DNA of 20,532 nt from positions 1 through 20,532 of the forward strand of contig JAFAUA010000019.1 in assembly GCA_019243595.1 (NCBI GenBank). Direction: 5' to 3'. The notes under the pieces were generated by a model. It searched no databases, was not told the DNA's origin, and was given only the letters and a program-made list of their open reading frames with translations. The first letter of the stretch is position 1, and each line of letters opens with the position of its first letter. Positions 1-5,399 of the stretch are shown here, piece after piece. This DNA comes from Acidimicrobiia bacterium. Its GTDB lineage: Bacteria; Actinomycetota; Acidimicrobiia; Acidimicrobiales; AC-14. Position numbers and translations under genes: made by a program.

Positions 1-162
1 CCCCGTGCTGTCGAGCACCGGGCCGAAGACGACCATCTGGCCGTTCTCGACGAGCGGCTGCCAGTAGGCCGCGTGGCGGCCCATGACCTCCCGCTCCTCG
101 TCGGTCATGTCGAGGGCGAAGTTCGGTCGCGGTGCCTTCAGCCGGAAAACGAACGTGGCCAC
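1..162 (-). CDS. YciI-like (YCII-related) protein, 5' part only
   Basis: The first 54 codons of a protein whose remainder lies beyond the left edge. It begins with GTG at 162; no ATG lies in frame just upstream. The N-terminus reads (M)ATFVFRLKAPRPNFALDM, followed by TDEERE, a GRHAAYW segment and VVFGPVLDS. This pattern of a short beta strand, an acidic DEER helix, a histidine in the next helix and a 'G-V-V-F-GPVLD' strand is typical of YCII-related proteins, small ferredoxin-fold proteins of mostly unknown function. It starts 10 bases after the stop of the upstream FluC gene on the same strand, so it probably belongs to that operon. A role in fluoride handling is not implied by the family. 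Confidence 0.75.
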   Translation of the reverse strand, partial: MATFVFRLKAPRPNFALDMTDEEREVMGRHAAYWQPLVENGQMVVFGPVLDSTG

Positions 163-172
163 GGCGTGAAAT

Positions 173-541
173 CTACGACGCCAGCGCCACGATCCCGATG
201 GCTGCGGCGGCGAAGCTGGCGACCAGGTTGATCAGCGTGAAGCTGACCGCCGTGAAGATCGCCCCCTCTTCTGCGAGTCGCACGCTCTCCCACGACGCCG
301 TGCTCCACGTCGTCAGCCCTCCGCAGAAGCCGGTGCCGATCACCGTCTTCGCCGTGCGGCCGCCGGTGTGGCTCAGCACGTAGCCGGCGAGGAAGCCAAG
401 GATGAGTGAGCCGAGGATGTTCACGGTCAGCGTGCCGCACGGAAAGCTGCCCGCATTGCGGTCCTGGACGGCACCGTCGAGCAGAAACCGGGCGACGGCG
501 CCGACGGCGCCGGCCACCCCGACGGCAATGGCAAGCGTCAT
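173..541 (-). CDS. crcB: Fluoride channel subunit FluC/CrcB (first of a pair)
   Basis: A 122-residue membrane protein, the usual size for CrcB/FluC, which forms dual-topology dimers that export fluoride passively. Family marks are GAVGAVARF near residues 11-19, TVNILGSLILGF at 39-50 with the pore asparagine N41, and GFCGGLTTWSTASWE at 71-85. Four hydrophobic helices can be drawn. The usual TTFSTF phenylalanine-box motif reads TTWSTA here, so both box phenylalanines are replaced, while the TT pair near the central sodium site is kept. The open frame continues upstream for another hundred arginine-rich residues, but the ATG at 541 gives the family length and overlaps the upstream FluC stop by four bases (ATGA), which implies translational coupling. 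It most likely pairs with the upstream subunit. Confidence 0.93.
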   Translation of the reverse strand: MTLAIAVGVAGAVGAVARFLLDGAVQDRNAGSFPCGTLTVNILGSLILGFLAGYVLSHTGGRTAKTVIGTGFCGGLTTWSTASWESVRLAEEGAIFTAVSFTLINLVASFAAAAIGIVALAS

Positions 542-1077
542 CGAACCGGAGCCGGATCGAAGATGCGGGCGAGAGCGACGCCGATCCACGTGGCGGTGAT
601 CCCGACGACAACGGTTCCGAGCGCGTACAGGACCGCGGTCTCGGCGTGTCCGTCTCTCAACAGCAGGTCGCCCTCGCCGCCGAAGGTCGACATCGTGGTC
701 CAGGCGCCGAGCACGCCGACGCAGAAGAACGGACGGAAATAGCGGGTCGCACCCACGCGCTCGAGCAGGAGCGTCAGGACGAGGCCAAGAAGGAATCCAC
801 CCGAGACGTTGATCGTGAACGTCGTCCACGGAAAGTGGCCGGCGGGCGTCGGCCACGCCAGACCGAGCTCGTAGCGGCCCAGCGCACCGATGAAGCCCCC
901 GACCGCGACTACGGCAACGACGTCGAGCTGTCGGGCGGTCTTGAGCTGCGGAGACGGTCGATCCGGATCGATCGGCAGCCGGGCGTCGTGGTGCTCGAAG
1001 TGACGGGGCGAGTCGATGCCGGGTTGTCTAGCGCCGACCGGCGCCCGGCCGTCGCGCCCCGATGAGCAAGGCGGCAC
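538..1077 (-). CDS. crcB: Fluoride channel subunit FluC/CrcB with N-terminal extension (second of a pair)
   Basis: A second FluC subunit. The channel core starts around DVVAVVAVGGFIGALGRY and carries FTINVSGGFLLGL with the pore asparagine, and GVLGAWTTMSTFGGE. The phenylalanine-box motif TTFSTF reads TTMSTF: the first phenylalanine is methionine and the second is kept. About 50 hydrophilic residues rich in His, Asp and Pro precede the core, an unusual soluble tail. The start is uncertain. No ATG, GTG or TTG lies in frame between the upstream gene's stop (1028) and the core, so I use GTG 1077, which overlaps the upstream gene by about 50 bases. GTG 1122, or a rare CTG at 978, are alternatives. 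Its stop overlaps the next FluC start. Confidence 0.9.
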   Translation of the reverse strand: MPPCSSGRDGRAPVGARQPGIDSPRHFEHHDARLPIDPDRPSPQLKTARQLDVVAVVAVGGFIGALGRYELGLAWPTPAGHFPWTTFTINVSGGFLLGLVLTLLLERVGATRYFRPFFCVGVLGAWTTMSTFGGEGDLLLRDGHAETAVLYALGTVVVGITATWIGVALARIFDPAPVR

Positions 1078-1219
1078 CGAAGAAGACGCACACGGCGCCG
1101 ATGATGGCCCACAGGGCCTCACCCGTCATGAACGAGCCGCCGATCGCGCCGATGCCCTGGCCGAACCACACGCCGCCGACGAGCACGAGGATGACGCCGA
1201 CGATGAGCCGAACCCGCAC
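1028..1219 (-). CDS. Small two-helix membrane protein, function unknown
   Basis: A 63-residue protein made almost wholly of two hydrophobic helices: VRLIVGVILVLVGGVWFG at the N-terminus and ALWAIIGAVCVFFGAALLIG near the C-terminus, ending in a basic tail RRPGAGRR. Such double-helix proteins are common in actinobacteria and usually unnamed; I do not recognise a function. I prefer the GTG at 1219 because a TACGGT -10-like hexamer lies 7 bases upstream, suiting a leaderless transcript. A GTG three codons earlier (1228) is also possible. Its 3' end overlaps the uncertain start of the FluC gene, so it is probably the first gene of the fluoride-channel operon. Whether it helps the channel is unknown. 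Confidence 0.72.
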   Translation of the reverse strand: MRVRLIVGVILVLVGGVWFGQGIGAIGGSFMTGEALWAIIGAVCVFFGAALLIGARRPGAGRR

Positions 1220-1226
1220 GGCGTTC

Positions 1227-1232
1227 ACCGTA
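1227..1232 (-). promoter_or_regulatory. Putative -10 hexamer TACGGT for the FluC operon
   Basis: On the minus strand TACGGT matches the actinobacterial TAnnnT -10 pattern and ends 7 bases before the GTG at 1219, the spacing expected if transcription starts at or next to the start codon. It lies in the 19-28 base gap between the ArsR stop (1248) and the membrane gene. No clear -35 is visible. I see no crcB-type fluoride riboswitch here, and there is no room for one. Confidence 0.4.
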
Positions 1233-1247
1233 GGGCACCGTCCGACG

Positions 1248-2015
1248 TCATGCCGAGCTGCGGTACTTCGGCCGGCGGCGCCGGCGCGGGGTCGACGAGA
1301 CACCCTTCGAGGCGGCGCTGACACCTTGTTTGAAGCGCCCGAGCACGAGGCCCCAGGCCGCCTCCATGAAGTCCGCCTCCACGGCGTCCCGGACCAGCTG
1401 GTGGACCTCGACGTGCGAACCATCAGGCGTCGACTCGACGCGCAGGTAGCCGATCAGCTCTCGCCCCGGCACCGGCACGTTGTCGTCTTCGAAGTCCCAA
1501 CGCATGGCGAGGAGCTGCGGCGGACAGACGGCGTCGTAGATGCCGCGCACCTCGGTCCCCCACTCCATGGTCGCCGCGAAGCGTCCGTCCTTGATCGTCA
1601 CCGGCACGCCCAGCCAGCGCGAGTAGGTCTCCGGGTCGGTGAACGCCCTGAACGTCGTCTCCTGGTCGGTGTCGACATCGACGGCGACGACAACGGCCGG
1701 CGTCGTGCGGGCCTGTGTCGCGGCCCCTTCGGTGATCTCATCGGCGGGGGTCCACTTGCGCGCTCCCTCGAGAGCCGCGTGCAAACCGTCGAGCGCGTCC
1801 TGGTTGGCGGCGTAACGACGGAAGGTGCCCTCGGCCGTCATCCGCACCAGCCCGGCCTCGCGTAGGACGCTCAGGTGCTGGCTGATCGTTGGCTTGGTGA
1901 GGGCGAACGCCGTTGCGATCTCACCCGCCGCGAGCTCGCGCGCCCAGACGAGCCCGAGGATCTCCCGCCGGATCGGCGAGCGCAACGCGGCCAGCACCTT
2001 GTCGATGTCGCGCAC
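1248..2015 (-). CDS. ArsR-family repressor fused to an SRPBCC (AHSA1-like) domain
   Basis: A 255-residue fusion. Residues 1-90 are an ArsR-type winged helix: LRSPIRREILGLV, then the recognition helix region KPTISQHLSVLREAGLV and the wing EGTFRRYAA. No metal-binding cysteine motif is visible, so it is unlikely to sense metals in the classical ArsR way. Residues about 105-230 form an SRPBCC/AHSA1-like ligand-binding domain: TTFRAFTDPETYSRWLG, GTEVRGIYDAVCPPQLLAMRWDFED, and a final helix with AAWGLVLGRFKQGV. The C-terminus is a basic RRRRRPK tail. GTG at 2015 is preceded by a good GGAGG site. It faces the DinB-fold gene across a 76-base gap and probably represses it and itself, with a ligand bound in the SRPBCC pocket; the ligand is unknown. 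Confidence 0.9.
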   Translation of the reverse strand: MRDIDKVLAALRSPIRREILGLVWARELAAGEIATAFALTKPTISQHLSVLREAGLVRMTAEGTFRRYAANQDALDGLHAALEGARKWTPADEITEGAATQARTTPAVVVAVDVDTDQETTFRAFTDPETYSRWLGVPVTIKDGRFAATMEWGTEVRGIYDAVCPPQLLAMRWDFEDDNVPVPGRELIGYLRVESTPDGSHVEVHQLVRDAVEADFMEAAWGLVLGRFKQGVSAASKGVSSTPRRRRRPKYRSSA

Positions 2016-2052
2016 GTTGCCTCCGCTCGTCCCCGTGGTTATTGTTCGGCAC

Positions 2053-2059
2053 TAGCCTA
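2053..2059. promoter_or_regulatory. Putative bidirectional -10 element TAGCCTA
   Basis: The heptamer reads TAGCCT on the plus strand (2053-2058) and TAGGCT on the minus strand (2059-2054); both fit TAnnnT. Starts about 7 bases downstream would give leaders of roughly 27 bases towards the DinB gene, which has an AGGGGA site, and about 32 bases towards ArsR, which has a GGAGG site. It is inferred from sequence only. Confidence 0.4.
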
Positions 2060-2064
2060 ATTAG
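2057..2064. promoter_or_regulatory. Perfect palindrome CTAATTAG, candidate ArsR operator
   Basis: This 8-base AT-rich palindrome stands out in the GC-rich 76-base gap between two divergent starts (2015 minus, 2092 plus) and overlaps the putative -10 elements. ArsR-type repressors bind short AT-rich inverted repeats over their own promoters, so this is the natural operator candidate for the divergent ArsR-SRPBCC gene. Direct evidence is limited to symmetry and position. Confidence 0.45.
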
Positions 2065-2091
2065 ATCCTTCTCGAAACTAGGGGACCCGAC

Positions 2092-2715
2092 GTGGCATCC
2101 GATGTGTGGCCCACCATCCACTCCGAACGCAAGGCGCTCGCCGCAGACCTCGACGGTGTCTCGGCCAAAGCCTGGGACACGCCGTCACTGTGCGACGGCT
2201 GGACCGTCCGAGACGTCGTCGCCCACATGACGGCCGCAACGAAGCTCAACGCCCCGAAGTTCTTCGGCCAACTGATCGGCTCGGGGTTCAGTTTTGAGAA
2301 GGTGCAGGCCAAGGGGATCGCCGCCAACCGCGGCACCTCGCCCGAGGACACGCTCGCCAACTTCAAGGCTCAGCTGGATTCGACCGGCCGTCCTCCCGGC
2401 CCAGTCGAGACCATGTTCGGCGAGAGCATCATCCACGCCGAGGACATCAGGCGGCCCCTCGGTATCCAGCACACCTATCCCACCGAGGCTCTCGTGCAGG
2501 TGGCGGACTTCATGAAGAAGTCGAACCTGATCATCGGCACCAAGAAGCGGATCGCCGGCCTGAGTCTCGAAGCGACCGACGTCGACTGGCGCCACGGCGA
2601 CGGCCCGACGGTTAGCGGTCCGATGCTCGACCTCCTCATGGCGATGACCGGGCGCAAGGCCGTGCTCGGCGACCTGACCGGCGACGGCGTCGCCACCCTC
2701 GCGTCCCGTTCCTGA
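2092..2715 (+). CDS. DinB-fold protein of the mycothiol-dependent maleylpyruvate isomerase family (TIGR03083-like)
   Basis: A 207-residue protein. The N-terminal four-helix DinB/MDMPI domain shows LCDGWTVRDVVAHM around residues 33-46 and GESIIHAEDIRRPLG at 110-124. H45, E111 and H115 are the likely metal ligands (the family uses a His...Glu-x3-His set). The second part, around 150-207, with GLSLEATDVDWRHGDGP and LLMAMTGRK, matches the short SCP2-like C-terminal region of this family. Members are thought to be metal-dependent, thiol-linked transferases or isomerases of actinobacteria; the substrate cannot be told. GTG at 2092 follows an AGGGGA site; ATG 2101 is an alternative. It is divergent from the ArsR-SRPBCC gene and 14 bases ahead of the YciI-like gene. 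Confidence 0.88.
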   Translation: MASDVWPTIHSERKALAADLDGVSAKAWDTPSLCDGWTVRDVVAHMTAATKLNAPKFFGQLIGSGFSFEKVQAKGIAANRGTSPEDTLANFKAQLDSTGRPPGPVETMFGESIIHAEDIRRPLGIQHTYPTEALVQVADFMKKSNLIIGTKKRIAGLSLEATDVDWRHGDGPTVSGPMLDLLMAMTGRKAVLGDLTGDGVATLASRS

Positions 2716-2729
2716 TCGAAAGGACTCCG

Positions 2730-3062
2730 ATGCCGAAGTACCTCGTGCTCTACCGCTCGTCGACCTCGCCCCAGGAGCAGATGGCCGACATGTCACCGGA
2801 GCAGGCCCAAGCGGGCATGGAGCTCTGGATGAACTGGGCCGGAAAGACGGGCAGCTCGCTCGTCGACCTGGGCTCACCGTTGCAATCGGTGGCGACCGTC
2901 GGACCCGGCCAGGCTGCCGACTCGGGCATCGCCGGGTTCTCGGTCCTCGAAGCCGACTCTCAGGACGCGGTCACCAAGCTGCTCGAGGACCATCCGCACT
3001 TCCACACGCCGGGCGACAACGCGATCGAGGTGCTGGAGTATCTCCCCGTCCCGGGGATGTAG
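2730..3062 (+). CDS. YciI-like protein
   Basis: A 110-residue protein starting MPKYLVLYRSS, with QEQMADMSPEQAQAGMELWMNW, a GFSVLEADSQDAVTKLLEDHPHF segment and a C-terminal IEVLEYLPVPGM. These are the marks of the YciI/DGPF-like ferredoxin-fold group often found beside ArsR and SRPBCC genes in actinobacteria. The histidines in DHPHFH (about residues 87-92) sit where the family usually has a conserved His. The ATG is preceded by a strong GAAAGGA site. It lies 14 bases after the DinB-fold gene and is most likely co-transcribed with it, so it shares whatever response the ArsR-SRPBCC regulator controls. The biochemical role is unknown. Confidence 0.85.
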   Translation: MPKYLVLYRSSTSPQEQMADMSPEQAQAGMELWMNWAGKTGSSLVDLGSPLQSVATVGPGQAADSGIAGFSVLEADSQDAVTKLLEDHPHFHTPGDNAIEVLEYLPVPGM

Positions 3063-3068
3063 GGCGGT

Positions 3069-4028
3069 TCAGCTCACGCGTTCGAAGCGGACGTCGACTT
3101 CCTCGCCGGCCTTTCGCTCCTCGGTCTGCGCCAACCCCTGCAGCACGCGCTTGTCGGCCTCGGTCGGCCGGTTGGCGTCGAGCCCACGCGGCCAGACCTT
3201 GTAGGACCGCACGGTGTTGACCTCGGCGCCGAGCAGGAAGACCTGCGCCTGCAGATAGATCCACGAGAGCAGGGCGATCACGACACCGAGCGTGCCGTAG
3301 GTCCGGCTGGCGTTGGCGAAGGTGTGGCCGACGATGTAGCCACCGAGCGCCTGGAGCCCGATGCCGGCGACGGTGACGATCACGGCGCCCGGCCACAACT
3401 GTTTCCACGACACGTCCGCGACCGTCAGCAGCTTCATGGCCGCCAGGAAGACGGCGAAGTTGATGGCGGTCGAGATGACCACGGCCAGGATCTTCGTGAA
3501 AACGGTGTGGCCGGTGCCCGCGGTGGCCAACCCGGTCAGGAGAACTGATCCGAGCACACCGGCACCCAGCACGAGCAGGAGGATGAGGGCGCGTGTTCGT
3601 GACTTCACGAAGTTCGGGCGTTCCTTCCGAGGCACGTGCCAAACCGTGTCCATCGCGCTCTGGCCGGCCTGGACGACACCCAGCCCGCCCCACAGGGCGC
3701 CCACGGCCCCGACGGCCAGAGCGACTCCGCTCCCCTTCAACTGGCCGAACCTGATGTTGTCTCCGATCACCGGAAACCGGGAGAGCACCGAGTGCTCGAC
3801 CTGGTTCTGCAGATGCGAGTTGTGGCCGGCGAAGAAGCCCAGCACGGTCACGAAGACCAGCATCAGGGGGAACAGCGAGAAGAAGGCGTAGTAGGCGATG
3901 AGCGCCGCCTGCTTGCCGGCCTCGTCGTCGCCGAACTTCTTCACGACCGCAAACGGAAACCCGATCCAGGGGTGCTCGCGCTGGTAGGCGTCGACGCGCT
4001 TGATCACGCCCTGCAACGGGTTCGTCAT
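3069..4028 (-). CDS. YihY/BrkB family membrane protein
   Basis: A 319-residue integral membrane protein. The N-terminal part carries the family's AALIAYYAFFSLFPLMLV motif (about residues 40-57), followed by several further hydrophobic helices (LILLLVLGAGVLGSVLLTGL, AVVISTAINFAVFLAAMKLL, VIVTVAGIGLQALGGYIVG) and the typical end LLSWIYLQAQVFLLGAEVN. The C-terminal tail is hydrophilic and charged. Length is normal for the family. The family was once called ribonuclease BN by mistake; its true role, perhaps transport, remains unsettled. The start at 4028 lies 5 bases after the stop of the S8 protease, so it is probably the last gene of that transcription unit. It converges with the YciI-like gene with only 6 bases between stops. 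Confidence 0.93.
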   Translation of the reverse strand: MTNPLQGVIKRVDAYQREHPWIGFPFAVVKKFGDDEAGKQAALIAYYAFFSLFPLMLVFVTVLGFFAGHNSHLQNQVEHSVLSRFPVIGDNIRFGQLKGSGVALAVGAVGALWGGLGVVQAGQSAMDTVWHVPRKERPNFVKSRTRALILLLVLGAGVLGSVLLTGLATAGTGHTVFTKILAVVISTAINFAVFLAAMKLLTVADVSWKQLWPGAVIVTVAGIGLQALGGYIVGHTFANASRTYGTLGVVIALLSWIYLQAQVFLLGAEVNTVRSYKVWPRGLDANRPTEADKRVLQGLAQTEERKAGEEVDVRFERVS

Positions 4029-4033
4029 GCGAC

Positions 4034-5392
4034 CTATGTACCCCGGAGACGCAACCCTCGCACTCCGAGCGCCCCCGCCGCGCCCGCGAGGCCCACCAGC
4101 GCCAATCCGACGGGCACGGTTCGGTCCGATCCCCCCTTACCGGCTCCACCGGCATTGTGGATCTGCACCTGGCCGGGCCAGGGAGCTCCGAGGGCCGCTT
4201 CAACCGGACCCGCTTCGGTGGTCGTCGTCGGTGCCGAGGACGGCGGCTCGGTCAGCGCCGTCGTCGGCGCGGTCGTCGGTCGGGGCCGGGCGGCGCGGGG
4301 AGCCGAGCTCGACGCCGGAACAGAGCGGGGCGGCGGCCCGACGACCGTCGCCGCTCCCGGCGGTCCGGCACCTCCGGCACCGCCGGGGGGCGCGCTCGGC
4401 GGTGGGGCCGAGCCCACGCCGAGCGCCGCGGCCGCGTCGATGCGACCGCTGCCACAGCCCGAGCAGGGAACGGCGGTCGAAAGCACACGCTGCACCGCGC
4501 TGCTCGCGCCGTAGCCCTTCGCCAGGAGCAGTGCCACCTCACCGGACACGTGGGCGGTCGCCATCGACGTCCCGGCGATCGTGGCGTACGAGTTGTTGGG
4601 ATAGGTCGACACGACGTCGTGATAGGGGTTGCCGTCGGACGCCCCGCCCGGGGCGGCGACGGCCCAGACCGCATGGTCGAGGTGGTTCGAGTACGACGCC
4701 ACGTCCCCGGTCGGCGTCGTCGCCCCCACGACGATCATGTGGAGGCTGCCGAAGTTCGGGGTCTGGGCGGAGTTTCCGGCCGCCACGACATGAACGGCTC
4801 CGTGCGCCCACGCGTACTCGACAGCCGACGAGAAACCGGGACCGAAGGCGACACGCGACGTCGTCTCGGCACCGAGGCTGAGGTTCACGACCCTCGCGCC
4901 GTGATCGACGACCCATCGGATCGCGGCTCCCACGTCGGCGTCGCTCCCCGACCCGTCGCTGCCGACGGCCTGCGCGCTGATCAGGTGGGCGTCGGGCGCC
5001 ATCGAGGCCACACCGATCCCGTTGTTCGTGAGGGCGGCGATGATGCCCGCCACGTGGGTCCCATGCCCGACGACGTCGCTCGTGCCACCCGACGTGCACC
5101 GCGCCTCGTTCCCGTTCGACCCAACGCAGTTGGCGCCGTCGACCACCTTCCCGGCCAGGTCCTCGTGGTTGGCGTCAATCCCCGAGTCGACGACGCCCAC
5201 GTAAACGCCGGCACCCGTCGACGCCGTCCACGCCGCCGGCGCGCCTGTCTGCAGGAGGCCCCACTGCTCCGGCGGGTTGTCCCAGAAGTAGTCGTTGCTC
5301 GGTCCGGCAGCGCGGGCCACGGCGAGCGACGACAGCGCACCGGCCAGCACACCGAGTGCGAGCGCCGCGGGAATCCGCCGCCGGAACTTCAC
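4034..5392 (-). CDS. Secreted S8 (subtilisin-like) serine protease with C-terminal membrane anchor
   Basis: A 452-residue protein from GTG 5392. Residues 1-29 form a signal peptide (basic KFRRR, then a hydrophobic stretch ending VARAA). The S8 domain runs from about 40 to 325: catalytic D69 in VVDSGID, H110 in GHGTHVAG, oxyanion N207 in AAGNS and nucleophile S276 in GTSMATAH. The usual proline after GTSMAT is alanine. Two cysteine pairs (C89/C99 and C310/C313) may form disulfides. A Pro/Ala/Thr/Ser-rich linker (about 328-400) leads to one hydrophobic helix (425-445) and a short basic end, so the enzyme should sit outside the cell tethered to the membrane. There is no room for an I9 propeptide between signal and catalytic domain. 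The longer open frame upstream overlaps the GGDEF-EAL gene and is rejected. Confidence 0.93.
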   Translation of the reverse strand: MKFRRRIPAALALGVLAGALSSLAVARAAGPSNDYFWDNPPEQWGLLQTGAPAAWTASTGAGVYVGVVDSGIDANHEDLAGKVVDGANCVGSNGNEARCTSGGTSDVVGHGTHVAGIIAALTNNGIGVASMAPDAHLISAQAVGSDGSGSDADVGAAIRWVVDHGARVVNLSLGAETTSRVAFGPGFSSAVEYAWAHGAVHVVAAGNSAQTPNFGSLHMIVVGATTPTGDVASYSNHLDHAVWAVAAPGGASDGNPYHDVVSTYPNNSYATIAGTSMATAHVSGEVALLLAKGYGASSAVQRVLSTAVPCSGCGSGRIDAAAALGVGSAPPPSAPPGGAGGAGPPGAATVVGPPPRSVPASSSAPRAARPRPTTAPTTALTEPPSSAPTTTTEAGPVEAALGAPWPGQVQIHNAGGAGKGGSDRTVPVGLALVGLAGAAGALGVRGLRLRGT

Positions 5393-5399
5393 CTGGTGG

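Noticed and set aside
406..1065. Long plus-strand open frame opposite the FluC genes
   Set aside because: Its product is Arg/Asp-rich with no fold marks; it is the antisense shadow of the two FluC genes, as expected in high-GC DNA.
1220..1247. Possible fluoride riboswitch ahead of the FluC operon
   Set aside because: The gap is under 30 bases, too short for the crcB-motif RNA, and no matching fold is visible.
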